Below are positions 1 through 8,632 of a DNA stretch of 64,000 bases, piece after piece. Origin of the DNA: Lactococcus carnosus (GTDB taxonomy: Bacteria > Bacillota > Bacilli > Lactobacillales > Streptococcaceae). The translations under genes and the position numbers were made by a program. Location: contig NZ_CP017194.1 of the NCBI RefSeq assembly GCF_006770265.1, positions 1,426,001 to 1,490,000 on the forward strand, read 5' to 3'. Numbering within the stretch: the stretch's first letter is position 1; each line of letters starts with the position of its first letter. A model generated the notes under the pieces. That model ran no database searches and was not told the origin of the DNA. It was given only the letters and a program-made list of their open reading frames with translations.

Positions 1-554
1 AAACTATGGATGATGAAGTTGTTAAAATCATCGCCCACATTAAGGAATACGAAGAAAAATTCGATACAAAAATCCCTGTTGTCTTTGCTGGCGGTGTATG
101 GGATCGTGCTGATATTGAGCACTACCTAAATCTAGGCTGTTCTGGCGTTCAAATGGCGACACGTTTTATCGGTACTGAAGAATGTGATGCACCAGATGAC
201 TTCAAAGATCGTTTCTTAAAAGCAACTGAAGATGATATTCATTTGACGACATCACCAGTTGGCTTGCCAGGTCGTGCAATTGATAATAAATTTACGGAAA
301 CAATCTCAGCAGGTGTAACGGCTTATAAAGCACAAGAAGCGCCTAAAACACCGATTATTCCAATTGCTAAATGTTTAAACTGTTTACAGATTAAATTATG
401 TGACCGTAAAACAATCCCTTACTGTATCAGTGAAGCCTTGCTTAACTCTGTAGAACATAATACAGATATGGGCTTAATCTTCTCAGGAACAAATGGTTAT
501 AAAATTAATGAAATTACAACAGTCAAAGCGATTTTCGAAGAATTGACTGCTTAA
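1..554 (+). CDS. nitronate monooxygenase family flavoprotein, 3' part
   Basis: The gene enters the window from the left, so only about the last 183 residues are present. The family uses FMN to oxidise alkyl nitronates; relatives include the FabK-type enoyl-ACP reductases. Seen: an AGG turn of the TIM-barrel FMN-phosphate site (about residues 28-30 counting from the Met at base 6), the GVQMATRF strand (47-54), the SPVGLPGR stretch (83-90), and a C-terminal set of four cysteines (123, 126, 132, 140) typical of the long nitronate monooxygenase subgroup. A hairpin terminator follows directly, so it ends its transcription unit. Whether the substrate is a nitronate or the enzyme works in fatty acid synthesis cannot be decided from this fragment; the cysteine tail argues against FabK. 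Confidence 0.8.
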   Translation, partial: TMDDEVVKIIAHIKEYEEKFDTKIPVVFAGGVWDRADIEHYLNLGCSGVQMATRFIGTEECDAPDDFKDRFLKATEDDIHLTTSPVGLPGRAIDNKFTETISAGVTAYKAQEAPKTPIIPIAKCLNCLQIKLCDRKTIPYCISEALLNSVEHNTDMGLIFSGTNGYKINEITTVKAIFEELTA

Positions 555-564
555 TCCATCCTAA

Positions 565-602
565 ACAAGTAATCAAGTTAATCTTGATCGCTTGTTTTTT
601 TA
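565..602 (+). terminator. terminator of the nitronate monooxygenase gene
   Basis: Inverted repeat with arms ACAAG..ATCAAG and CTTGAT..CTTGT followed by eight T residues, starting 11 bases after the stop codon. It separates the first gene from pyrD. Confidence 0.8.
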
Positions 603-609
603 TCTTCTT

Positions 610-638
610 TTGGAGAATTCAGATTATTTTGATAAAAT
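610..638 (+). promoter_or_regulatory. pyrD promoter
   Basis: TTGGAG (610-615), a 17-base spacer and TAAAAT (633-638) preceded by TGA, an extended -10. Expected start of transcription is near 645, about 24 bases before the pyrD ATG. No PyrR-type leader hairpin fits in this short leader. Confidence 0.6.
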
Positions 639-668
639 AGAGGTATCAAACTGAAATTGGAGAAATTA

Positions 669-1613
669 ATGGCGAGTTTACAAGCAACTTTTTACGGACA
701 CACCTATGAAAATCCATTTATGAATGCCTCTGGTGTACATTGTATGGATACTGCCGAACTTGATGGGCTAGCCACTTCTGCCGCTGGGTCATTTGTGACA
801 AAATCAGCGACTGCAGAAGGGCGTGATGGCAATCCAGAACCTCGCTATGTCAACCTTGAGCTTGGTAGCATTAACTCTATGGGCTTGCCAAACCTCGGTC
901 TTGCTTATTATCTTGAGGATGCCATACAACGACAAACTGCTCATCCTGACCAGCCTTTTTTCTTAAGTGTTGCCTCATATAAAGGATTTGATGAATATGT
1001 TGCCAATATGAAAGCTATTCAAGACAGTGCCTATACAGGCCTTGTTGAACTCAACCTATCTTGTCCAAATGTACCAGGTAAACCGCAAATGGCCTATGAT
1101 TTTGATGATACTGAAAAGCTACTAACTGAGATTTTTAGTTTTTACACTAAGCCTTTCGGTGTCAAACTCCCACCCTATTTTGATTTCATGCATTTTGATA
1201 AGATTGCTGCCGTTTTAAATCAATTTGACCTTAAGTTTGTCAACTGTATTAATTCTGTTGGTAATGGGCTTTATATTGATGATGAAACGGATACTGTTGT
1301 CATTAAACCTAAAGGCGGTTTTGGTGGTATTGGTGGCGAATATGTTAAACCAACTGCACTTGCCAATGTCCGCGCCCTCAGACAACGCCTTAATCCGAGT
1401 ATCGATATTATCGGAACTGGTGGTATTTTGACTGGTCGTGATGCCTATGACCATCTACTTTGCGGTGCTTCTATGCTCCAAGTCGGTACCCAATTATATA
1501 AAGAAGGACTTGGTGTCTTTGATCGACTCAATTCTGAGTTACTCGACATTTTAGTCGCTAAAGGCTATAACACGATTGCTGAATTTAAGGGCAAACTTGC
1601 GACACTAGACTAA
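669..1613 (+). CDS. pyrD: dihydroorotate dehydrogenase A (class 1A, fumarate-dependent)
   Basis: Cytosolic FMN enzyme that oxidises dihydroorotate to orotate with fumarate as acceptor, the fourth step of UMP synthesis. The 314-residue protein has the class 1A features: [11 protein letters not shown] (15-25), SINSMGLPN (68-76), the active-site loop ELNLSCPN with Cys132 as catalytic base (class 2 uses Ser), KLPPYFD, and the phosphate-binding IGTGGI strand near the C-terminus. A TTG lies 12 bases upstream in frame, but the GGAG at 659-662 overlaps it and sits 6 bases before the ATG at 669, so I use that ATG. It has its own promoter and ends in a bidirectional terminator facing pdhD. Class 1A enzymes mark Lactococcus and some streptococci among the Firmicutes. 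Confidence 0.95.
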   Translation: MASLQATFYGHTYENPFMNASGVHCMDTAELDGLATSAAGSFVTKSATAEGRDGNPEPRYVNLELGSINSMGLPNLGLAYYLEDAIQRQTAHPDQPFFLSVASYKGFDEYVANMKAIQDSAYTGLVELNLSCPNVPGKPQMAYDFDDTEKLLTEIFSFYTKPFGVKLPPYFDFMHFDKIAAVLNQFDLKFVNCINSVGNGLYIDDETDTVVIKPKGGFGGIGGEYVKPTALANVRALRQRLNPSIDIIGTGGILTGRDAYDHLLCGASMLQVGTQLYKEGLGVFDRLNSELLDILVAKGYNTIAEFKGKLATLD

Positions 1614-1625
1614 GAATACGACAAT

Positions 1626-1674
1626 AAAAAAGGTAAGACTTACTAATGGTTAATTAGCAAGTCTTACCTTTTTT
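1626..1674. terminator. bidirectional terminator between pyrD and pdhD
   Basis: Perfect 16-base arms (AAAAAAGGTAAGACTT and its complement) around a loop that can fold further, with A-run before and T-run after, so it can serve pyrD on the plus strand and pdhD on the minus strand. Confidence 0.85.
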
Positions 1675-1725
1675 ATTTAAAACTAATTACGTTAGCTAAC
1701 CTGATTTAATAGACCTAAATTGTCA

Positions 1726-3138
1726 TTAAATATGGATTGGCATACCATCAGCAAGTTCACTTGTATCCATGATTGCTTCACCTAATGTTGGGTGAGGATG
1801 GACTGTCATAGAGATATCTTCAGTCGTTAAGCCATTTTCAATAGCTAAAGCAAATTCACTGATCAAGTCACTTGCACCTGGGCCAGCAATTTGAGCACCG
1901 ATGACAACACCAGTTTTCTTATCGCTTAACATGCGGATAAAGCCTTTAGTCGCATTCATCGTAATGGCACGACCATTTGCAGCAAATGGGAATTTACTGA
2001 TCATAAAGTCCAAATTCTTTTCGTTTGCTGATTCGACTGTTTCACCCATTGTTGCCAATTCTGGATCACAGTAGGCAACAGCTGGAATAGAGATGGCACA
2101 GTTTTTGATGTCTTGACCAGCAACATTACCTGCTGCAATTTTAGCTTCATAGCTAGCTTTGTGGGCAAGCATCGGGCCTTCAACAACATCACCAATCGCA
2201 TAGATATGACTAACACTTGTTTGTTGGTGATCATCGACAACGATTTGACCACGGTCAGTCATTTTAACGTCCGTTGTGTTTAAGCCAAGTTCATCTGTGT
2301 TAGGTCTACGACCAACAGATACTAAGCAGTAATCCGCTTCGATTTCTTGCTCAACACCATCTACTTCATAGATAACTTTAACAGACCCGTCATCCTGGAT
2401 GGCTTCTTTAGCTTTAGCATTAGTCACGATTTCAACGCCTTTTTCTTTGAAATCATCCACAACGAAGCTGTACATTTCTTTATCAAAACCATTTAAGATA
2501 TGTGGTAAGCCTTCGATAATTGTTACTTTACTACCTAAGTTAGCATAAGCACCAGCTAATTCACTACCGATAACACCGCCACCGATAACAACCAAATGTT
2601 TTGGTACTTCTGGCAAGCTAAGCGCACCAGTTGAGTTAACAACACGATTTTTGAAAGCAAATCCTGGAATTTCGATTGGACGGCTACCTGTTGCGATGAT
2701 ACATTTTTCAAATTCTAAGAGATGACTCTCGTCTTCTGAAATGACGTTGATCACTTGGTTGTCATTAAAACGTGCTTCACCACGTAAAATCTCAACCTTA
2801 TGTTTTTTCAGCAACATAGCAATACCACCAGTTAAGGTATTAACAACTTTTTCATTTTTCCATTTTTGCGTTTCTTCCCAGTTCAATGTTGCGCCATTAG
2901 AATGCACACCCATGATACTGTTAGTTGAATGGATTTGTGAATAATAGTTATGACCAGCATTGATCAAAGCTTTAGAAGGAATACACCCAACGTTTAAACA
3001 CACACCGCCGATAAAATCACGTTCAATGATCGTCACTTTTTGACCAAGTTCTGCTGCACGAATCGCGGCAACATACCCACCAGGTCCACTACCAATCACA
3101 ACTGTTTCAACGTTCTTAGCTTGACTACCTACAACCAT
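1726..3138 (-). CDS. pdhD: dihydrolipoamide dehydrogenase (PDH complex E3)
   Basis: FAD enzyme that reoxidises the dihydrolipoyl arm of E2 and makes NADH. The 470-residue protein starts with a GSGPGG dinucleotide fold (16-21), then the redox disulfide motif with Cys47 and Cys52 (GGVCLNVGC), an NAD fold VIGGGVIGSE (about 183-193), the FAD-binding YAIGDV, and the C-terminal HPHPTLGE with the catalytic His449 and Glu454. Start ATG has GGAGG 9 bases upstream. It is the last gene of the lplA-pdhABCD cluster, 4 bases after the pdhC stop, and converges on pyrD. All catalytic residues are present, so it should be active. Confidence 0.96.
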   Translation of the reverse strand: MVVGSQAKNVETVVIGSGPGGYVAAIRAAELGQKVTIIERDFIGGVCLNVGCIPSKALINAGHNYYSQIHSTNSIMGVHSNGATLNWEETQKWKNEKVVNTLTGGIAMLLKKHKVEILRGEARFNDNQVINVISEDESHLLEFEKCIIATGSRPIEIPGFAFKNRVVNSTGALSLPEVPKHLVVIGGGVIGSELAGAYANLGSKVTIIEGLPHILNGFDKEMYSFVVDDFKEKGVEIVTNAKAKEAIQDDGSVKVIYEVDGVEQEIEADYCLVSVGRRPNTDELGLNTTDVKMTDRGQIVVDDHQQTSVSHIYAIGDVVEGPMLAHKASYEAKIAAGNVAGQDIKNCAISIPAVAYCDPELATMGETVESANEKNLDFMISKFPFAANGRAITMNATKGFIRMLSDKKTGVVIGAQIAGPGASDLISEFALAIENGLTTEDISMTVHPHPTLGEAIMDTSELADGMPIHI

Positions 3139-3142
3139 TAAC

Positions 3143-4465
3143 TTATACCTCCATCAGCATATATGCTGGATCATTCAACATTTTCTTCAAGTCATTGATT
3201 GCACTTTGAGCAAGCATACCATCTACAAGACGGTGGTCAAATGACAAGGAAAGTTTCATCATATTACCAACAACGATTTCACCTTCTTCATTGACGATAG
3301 GCTCTTTAGCGATTGTCCCTAGGCCAAGAATAGCGGCTTCGTTGACATTGATAACTGGTGTAAACCAGTTGCCACGTGCACTACCGATGTTTGAAATCGT
3401 GATTGTTGAGCCACTTGCAACGTCTGGTGTTAATTTACCATCACGTGCACGCTCTGCCAATTCAGCAATTTCTTTAGCAATAGCCAAGATTGATTTTTGA
3501 TCTGCATTTTTAACAACAGGTACAAATAAGCCATTTGGTGTATCAACTGCAATACCAATGTGGATGCCTTCAGGGTAAACAATTTCTGTTTTAGCCATAT
3601 CAACATGGGCGTTTAAGTCAGGGAAATGTTTTGCCATCGCAGCCAATGCTTTGGCAACATAAGCCATATAAGTCAATTTAACATCTTGTTTTAGCGCGAT
3701 ATCTTTAAATGCTGCTCTGTGTGCCATCAATTTAGAGACTTCAACCTGTTCAAATAATGTCACATGTGGCACATTTTGTTTTTGGCTAGTCATATTTTTA
3801 GCGATTGCTTTACGAATTGGCGTCATTGGTACACGACCTGCTTTTTCAGAAACAACAGCTTTAGGTGCTGCCGCTGGTGTAGCGACTGCTGCAGGTGCTT
3901 CAGATACTTCAGCAGATACTGGTGCTTCAGGTGCTACAGTAGCACCTGACAAGACGTTTCTAACATCCTCAAGCGTAATATTACCATGACGACCATTTGC
4001 TGGAACAGTTGTTAAATCAATACCATTTTGACGTGCAAAACGACGCACACTAGGCATGGCACGAAGTTGTCCACCGATAACTGGAGCGCCTACTTTACCA
4101 GATGCTGGTGCCGTTGGTGACGCATCTGCTACAACTGGTGCTGCAACAGGTGTTGGTGCTGCAACAGGTGTTGGTGCCGCCGTAGGTTTTGCTGCTTCAG
4201 GTGCAACTGGAGCAGCTGCTCCAGAACCATCACCATCAAATTCAACTAAAGGTGCGCCAACTTCAACTACTGTACCAGCCTCAACATATAACTTAGTTAC
4301 GACACCAGTATATGGTGATAAGATCTCTTGCAATAATTTATCATTTTGAATTTCTGCAATTGGATCGTCTTCTTTAATCGCATCGCCAACCTTAACTAAC
4401 CAAGAAGCGATTTCGCCTTCTGCCATTCCTTCGCCGACATCGGGCATTTTAAAGATTTCTGTCAT
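3143..4465 (-). CDS. pdhC: dihydrolipoyl acetyltransferase (PDH complex E2)
   Basis: Core of the pyruvate dehydrogenase complex; moves the acetyl group from E1 to CoA on a lipoyl arm. Domain order in 440 residues: one lipoyl domain (about 1-78, lipoylated Lys43 in QNDKLLQE), a long Ala/Pro/Val linker with small repeats of APTPVA (about 84-125), a peripheral subunit-binding domain (about 135-170, MPSVRRFARQNGI), a second Ala/Pro linker, and the catalytic domain ending in DHRLVDG with His411 and Asp415. It has one lipoyl domain, whereas enterococci and several other Firmicutes carry two. GGGAG precedes the ATG. It lies between pdhB (12 bases) and pdhD (4 bases). LplA, encoded just upstream, probably attaches the lipoate. 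Confidence 0.95.
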   Translation of the reverse strand: MTEIFKMPDVGEGMAEGEIASWLVKVGDAIKEDDPIAEIQNDKLLQEILSPYTGVVTKLYVEAGTVVEVGAPLVEFDGDGSGAAAPVAPEAAKPTAAPTPVAAPTPVAAPVVADASPTAPASGKVGAPVIGGQLRAMPSVRRFARQNGIDLTTVPANGRHGNITLEDVRNVLSGATVAPEAPVSAEVSEAPAAVATPAAAPKAVVSEKAGRVPMTPIRKAIAKNMTSQKQNVPHVTLFEQVEVSKLMAHRAAFKDIALKQDVKLTYMAYVAKALAAMAKHFPDLNAHVDMAKTEIVYPEGIHIGIAVDTPNGLFVPVVKNADQKSILAIAKEIAELAERARDGKLTPDVASGSTITISNIGSARGNWFTPVINVNEAAILGLGTIAKEPIVNEEGEIVVGNMMKLSLSFDHRLVDGMLAQSAINDLKKMLNDPAYMLMEV

Positions 4466-4477
4466 GATTTTACTCCC

Positions 4478-5458
4478 TTATTCAAATTCAACTACGTTTT
4501 TAACAGCAGTAACAACATCATCAACTTGTGGTAACCAGTCGTTTTCTGCTGCACCAAATGGATAGATACTATCTGGAGCAGAAACACGGCCAATTGGTGC
4601 TTTCAAGCTAAGAATAAAGCGCTCAGAAATTTCTGCCATTACTGTACTTGCGATACCAGCTTGACGTTGTGCCTCTTGTGCAACAACAACGCGACCAGTT
4701 TTTTCAACAGATTGACCAATTGTTTCAACATCAATCGGGCTAACTGTACGTAAATCGATAACTTCTGCATTGATCCCAGCTTTTTCAAGCACATCTGCAG
4801 CTTTTAGACAGACGGGAACCAATCCACCGTAAGTAATGATTGTAACATCGTCACCTGCTTTAGCAACAGCCGCTTTATCTAATGGTGTTGTGTAGTAGCC
4901 TTCAGGTACTTCACCTTTAATCGAACGGTAAAGTTTCAAGTTTTCTAAAAAGATAACTGGGTCATTTGATTCGATTGCAGACAATAACAAGCCTTTTGCA
5001 TCTGCTGGATTACTTGGCATAACGACACGAAGTCCTGGTGTAGATGCCATCAAACCTTCTAAGTTATCAGCATGCATTTCAGGCGTATGTGTACCGCCAC
5101 CATAAGGTGCACGAACAACAATTGGGAATTCACGCGTACCGTGGAAACGGAAACGGTTACGAGCCATTTGACCAGAGATAGAGTCCATTACTTCAAAGAT
5201 AAAACCAAAGAATTGGATTTCCATGATTGGGCGGTAACCTTGCGTTGTCAAACCAATTGCAACACCACCGATAGCACTCTCTGCTAAGGGTGCATCGAAG
5301 ACGCGTTCATCACCGTATTTTTGGTTCAAGCCATCAGTTGCACGGAATACACCGCCATTTTTACCAACATCTTCTCCAAAAATAAGGACGTTGTCATCTT
5401 TTTCAAGTGCTAAATCCATTGCCTCTGTAATTGCTGCGATATATGTTTTTACTGCCAT
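4478..5458 (-). CDS. pdhB: pyruvate dehydrogenase E1 beta subunit
   Basis: Beta chain of the thiamine-diphosphate-dependent E1 heterotetramer that decarboxylates pyruvate and acetylates E2. 326 residues, the usual length. Seen: FGEDVG near residue 27, the [10 protein letters not shown] segment, the IEIQFFGF-like cofactor region, and the C-terminal transketolase domain with LRTVSPID and [12 protein letters not shown]. The ATG follows the pdhA stop without a gap (TAAATG), so translation is very likely coupled to pdhA, which would keep the alpha and beta chains in equal amounts. A GAGAGGCAGG stretch inside the end of pdhA could serve as ribosome binding site. Confidence 0.95.
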   Translation of the reverse strand: MAVKTYIAAITEAMDLALEKDDNVLIFGEDVGKNGGVFRATDGLNQKYGDERVFDAPLAESAIGGVAIGLTTQGYRPIMEIQFFGFIFEVMDSISGQMARNRFRFHGTREFPIVVRAPYGGGTHTPEMHADNLEGLMASTPGLRVVMPSNPADAKGLLLSAIESNDPVIFLENLKLYRSIKGEVPEGYYTTPLDKAAVAKAGDDVTIITYGGLVPVCLKAADVLEKAGINAEVIDLRTVSPIDVETIGQSVEKTGRVVVAQEAQRQAGIASTVMAEISERFILSLKAPIGRVSAPDSIYPFGAAENDWLPQVDDVVTAVKNVVEFE

Positions 5459-6568
5459 TTACTTGCCTGCCTCTCTGAATTTTTCGATTTGTTCTTTTTG
5501 TACAAAACTAGGTTGTTCAAAAGTCGTTTCGATAAATTCTGAAATCTTTTGTTTTTGAACACTATCAGCTTTTTTAACTGCCGCATCAATTTCTACGTTT
5601 ACTTCATCTTTGTAGTCTGCTTCGATTGTTTCATTCCAAAGTTTTTTATCTTCTAAGAAAATACGCATCCGGATCAATGGTTCTACTTTTTCCCATTCTT
5701 CGATGGATTCTTTTGTCCGGTAACGAAGTGGATCATCCCCACTCATTGAATGCGGTTCTAAACGGTCTGTAATTGTTTCAATCAAGACAGGTCCATTACC
5801 TGCTACAGTCCATTCGCGTGCCTTTTTAGCCGCAAGATAACAAGCGATTGCATCCATACCATCAACGACGATACTTGGAATACCTGCACCCCAACCTTTA
5901 GAAGCGAGGTGTGTTGCTGCTGTTTGGACTTTACGTGGTGTTGAAATCGCATAGCCATTATTTTGGATGATGAAGACAGCATTTGCTTTGAAAGCACCTG
6001 CGAAGTTCATGCCTTCGTAAGTATCTCCTTGTGATGACCCACCATCACCAGTATAGGTATAAGCACACGCATCTTTTTGACGTTTTTTCATGCCAAGACC
6101 AATACCAGCTGCCTCAACGAATTGGGCACCAATGATAATTTGTGGGAACCATGTGTTAACACCTTCCATCAAGTTACCTTCGTAATGACCACGGCTCCAT
6201 AAGAATGCTTTATAAATTGGGAAGCCTTTGTGAATCATTTGTGGAATATCACGGTAACCTGGCATCAAGTAATCGTCATCATTAAAAGCGAAACTTGTTG
6301 CAGTTTGGCTTGCTTCTTGTCCACGTGTTGGCGCAACAAAGCCTAGACGACCTTGTTTTGCTAACTTAACACTTCTTTCGTTTAAAACAAGTTGTTTGAT
6401 CATACGTTTCATCAACTCAACCAGTTTGTCATCTGACAAGTCTGCTGCGTCAAAACCAGCTTGGTCGATGATTTTACCATCTTTGTCTAATACAGCTAAT
6501 TCTGGAAAACTATCAGCTTGTAAAGCTAATTGTTGTTCAAAATTTAAAATTTCTAATGCTTGACTCAT
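5459..6568 (-). CDS. pdhA: pyruvate dehydrogenase E1 alpha subunit
   Basis: Alpha chain of E1. The thiamine-diphosphate motif is complete: GDGGSSQGDTYEG at about 174-186 and QNNGYAIS at about 202-209, with the phosphorylation-loop-like region HSMSGDDPLRYR in the C-terminal third. A GTG lies two codons upstream of the chosen ATG, but AAAGGAGAC is 9 bases from the ATG and only 3 from the GTG, so I start at 6568 (369 residues). The gene follows lplA by about 35 bases and is translationally coupled to pdhB. I see no separate promoter in the 35 bases, so it may be transcribed with lplA. Confidence 0.95.
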   Translation of the reverse strand: MSQALEILNFEQQLALQADSFPELAVLDKDGKIIDQAGFDAADLSDDKLVELMKRMIKQLVLNERSVKLAKQGRLGFVAPTRGQEASQTATSFAFNDDDYLMPGYRDIPQMIHKGFPIYKAFLWSRGHYEGNLMEGVNTWFPQIIIGAQFVEAAGIGLGMKKRQKDACAYTYTGDGGSSQGDTYEGMNFAGAFKANAVFIIQNNGYAISTPRKVQTAATHLASKGWGAGIPSIVVDGMDAIACYLAAKKAREWTVAGNGPVLIETITDRLEPHSMSGDDPLRYRTKESIEEWEKVEPLIRMRIFLEDKKLWNETIEADYKDEVNVEIDAAVKKADSVQKQKISEFIETTFEQPSFVQKEQIEKFREAGK

Positions 6569-6603
6569 ATTCACCGTCTCCTTTTAATTGTATCGCATCA
6601 TTT

Positions 6604-7587
6604 TCACTCATGAATGAGTGATAGGACTTCCTCATTTGATATGGTACCAAAGTAGTGTTTATCTTGATTTTCGCTCAAGATAGCACGAATGGTCGTTTCT
6701 TCAAATGGGACACCTATTAATTGCGGCATCAATCTTTCAATATCTTCCACGCCGAGGAAATCCCCGCCAAAGTAGATCTGTTTGATCAAGCCTTTTTCAA
6801 TCTCTGCTTTGATATCTAAGATACCACCAGCAAATTTTTCATGGGCATGATAATTGAACTCTGGACTCTCGCCATAATTCCATTCCCATGTTGAAAATTT
6901 TTCTTTTTCAAGCGTTTTAATTTCAGCTAGTTGACTTTGCGTTAATTGAATGGGTTGGTCTTGACCATTTTCACTCAATTCATCAGTCAAAGCCTGTTGA
7001 AATTGCGCAATTGTTAAGTGTGGGGCATACTGCTTGATACTACCAACACGGCTTCTGACACTTTTTACTGCCTTTGAGATGAATTTCTCATCACTGACAT
7101 TTAGCACACGCACCATCGTTTCAACATCTACATCAAACATTAGTGTGCCGTGATGCATCAGATAACCATCCTGATAGCGCTGGGCATTCCCACTAATTTT
7201 TTTTCCGTCTAATACCAGATCATTTCGACCTGTGATTTCAACTGGAATACCTAATTTATGAAGGGCGGTAACGATTGGTTGTACAAATTTTTTCCAATCT
7301 ACATCCTGAGGATGCGCCACTGGAATGATGAAAGTAAAGTTCAGGTTGCCTTGGTCATGATAAACCGCGCCACCACCGGTGACACGGCGAACAACTTGAA
7401 TGTCTTTTTCTTTGACAACTGCTTCATTCACTTCCTCATAGGTATTTTGATGCTTACCTACAATCACTGCATTTCTGTTTTGCCATAAAGCAAAAACTGG
7501 TGCTTCCGGTTTTAAATGCGTTAATAACCACTCATCCATCGCAATATTAAACGGTGCATCCAAATTTTTATTGACGACATATCGCAT
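6604..7587 (-). CDS. lplA: lipoate-protein ligase A
   Basis: ATP-dependent enzyme that attaches free lipoate to the lysine of E2 lipoyl domains. 327 residues: an N-terminal catalytic domain with RRVTGGGAVYHD (about 67-78), the lysine-bearing GKKISGNAQR segment and a HHGTLMFDVD strand, plus the C-terminal accessory domain (about 250-327) found in two-domain ligases that do both activation and transfer. GGAGGA is 8 bases before the ATG. Its place at the head of the pdh cluster matches Lactococcus gene order and its role in making the E2 encoded two genes later functional. It suggests the cell depends at least partly on scavenged lipoate. Confidence 0.94.
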   Translation of the reverse strand: MRYVVNKNLDAPFNIAMDEWLLTHLKPEAPVFALWQNRNAVIVGKHQNTYEEVNEAVVKEKDIQVVRRVTGGGAVYHDQGNLNFTFIIPVAHPQDVDWKKFVQPIVTALHKLGIPVEITGRNDLVLDGKKISGNAQRYQDGYLMHHGTLMFDVDVETMVRVLNVSDEKFISKAVKSVRSRVGSIKQYAPHLTIAQFQQALTDELSENGQDQPIQLTQSQLAEIKTLEKEKFSTWEWNYGESPEFNYHAHEKFAGGILDIKAEIEKGLIKQIYFGGDFLGVEDIERLMPQLIGVPFEETTIRAILSENQDKHYFGTISNEEVLSLIHE

Positions 7588-7674
7588 TTACTTATCCTCC
7601 AAGATTCGTATAATTGAAATCGCTTTCCATATACCATTATCAACTCTTTTCAACTTTTTTTCAACTATTTTGGC

Positions 7675-7704
7675 TGGAAATTACCCTAAATTTTTGTGTA
7701 TAAT
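7675..7704 (+). promoter_or_regulatory. promoter of the alpha/beta hydrolase gene
   Basis: Consensus -10 TATAAT at 7699-7704 with a weak TGGAAA (7675-7680) 18 bases upstream. It lies 31 bases before the TTG start chosen for the hydrolase and lies inside the longer open frame that begins at 7571, which argues against that longer reading. Confidence 0.55.
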
Positions 7705-7735
7705 AAAAGATATCAATAATAAAGGTGGAATTAGT

Positions 7736-8518
7736 TTGAAATTTCTTACAAGTGATGCGGTAACTTTAGCTGCTACAAGCAGTGGTGACGGCATTCCTGT
7801 CATTTTCTTGGCTGGCTACTCAGGGACAACTTATAGCTGGGCAGCTCAAAATTTATTTTTTAGTACAGCTGGTTTTCACTGTATTCATTTGGACAAAAGA
7901 GGGCATGGTGAAAATACTGACATTCTATCTGGTTTACGAATCAGTCGACTAGCAAAAGATATACAGGAACTGGTTTATCAGCTTGGTCTGGATCAATTTC
8001 ACCTCGTCAGTCATTCTTTAGGCTCTGGTATTGCCTTTGAATATTTAAGTTTGTTTGGTGAGGATCAGGTCAAGTCACTTACAATCATAGATAGTCCGCC
8101 TAAAGCAATCAATACCAGTGACTGGTCCTTAGGTATGTATGACTTAACCTGGCAAACTGTATCAGAGACAGTTGAGAACTTTTCTCATGTTACGCTAACC
8201 AAAAAGAAAATCGAGACTGATTTATTAAGAAGCATGCACCAAGGGCATTATCGCTTTAATTTCTTAAAGACTGCGCCTTTGGTTGAGGACTTTTTGACCA
8301 AGGATTATCGTGATGTGCTCAAGCAGGTATCACTGCCCATTCTCTATATTGGTGGTGAGCAATCACCGCTATTCTCTAATGCCGTAGCAAGCTATTATAG
8401 CCAGACTGCCAAACAGGCAACCAGTTACCTAATCAAGGATGCTGGCCACTTACCTTATGCCGAAAGCCCAACAGAAGTGAATCAGCTGATTTCACAGTTT
8501 ATCTTAGACAATCAATAA
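7736..8518 (+). CDS. alpha/beta hydrolase
   Basis: 260-residue soluble hydrolase of unknown substrate. Seen: the oxyanion-hole region FLAGYSGT, a DKRGHGEN loop typical of the family, the nucleophile elbow SHSLGSG (the usual first Gly of GxSxG is Ser here), an Asp-bearing TIIDSPP strand, and the catalytic His in DAGHLPYAESP near the C-terminus. The open frame extends upstream to 7571, but that part contains the promoter; the TTG at 7736 has GGTGG 7 bases before it and matches the start of related proteins. It is divergent from lplA, stands alone and ends in a strong terminator. Esterase, lipase or lactonase activity are all possible. Confidence 0.85.
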   Translation: MKFLTSDAVTLAATSSGDGIPVIFLAGYSGTTYSWAAQNLFFSTAGFHCIHLDKRGHGENTDILSGLRISRLAKDIQELVYQLGLDQFHLVSHSLGSGIAFEYLSLFGEDQVKSLTIIDSPPKAINTSDWSLGMYDLTWQTVSETVENFSHVTLTKKKIETDLLRSMHQGHYRFNFLKTAPLVEDFLTKDYRDVLKQVSLPILYIGGEQSPLFSNAVASYYSQTAKQATSYLIKDAGHLPYAESPTEVNQLISQFILDNQ

Positions 8519-8520
8519 GC

Positions 8521-8562
8521 AAAAAACAGTCTCACATCATTACGATGTAAGACTGTTTTTTG
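8521..8562. terminator. terminator between hydrolase and alaS
   Basis: Stem AAAAAACAGTCT with one mismatch extending to ACATC, loop ATTAC, and complementary arm ending in a T-run. The flanking A and T runs make it usable from both convergent genes. Confidence 0.8.
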
Positions 8563-8632
8563 TGTTACCCTTTGTACCTTTACTATTAGGACTCTGAAGT
8601 CATTAACCACACATCAGATTGTTAATGCCTAC

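Noticed and set aside
4056-4349. 97-codon Ala/Pro/Gly-rich frame antisense to pdhC
   Set aside because: It is the complement of the Ala/Pro linker of E2; long antisense frames are expected over such low-complexity sequence.
7571-7735. Upstream extension of the alpha/beta hydrolase
   Set aside because: Contains the lplA ribosome site on the other strand and the hydrolase promoter; no family homology in the translated part.
8027-8048. Inactive alpha/beta hydrolase because of Ser instead of Gly in GxSxG
   Set aside because: The first Gly of the elbow varies in active family members, and nucleophile and catalytic His are present.
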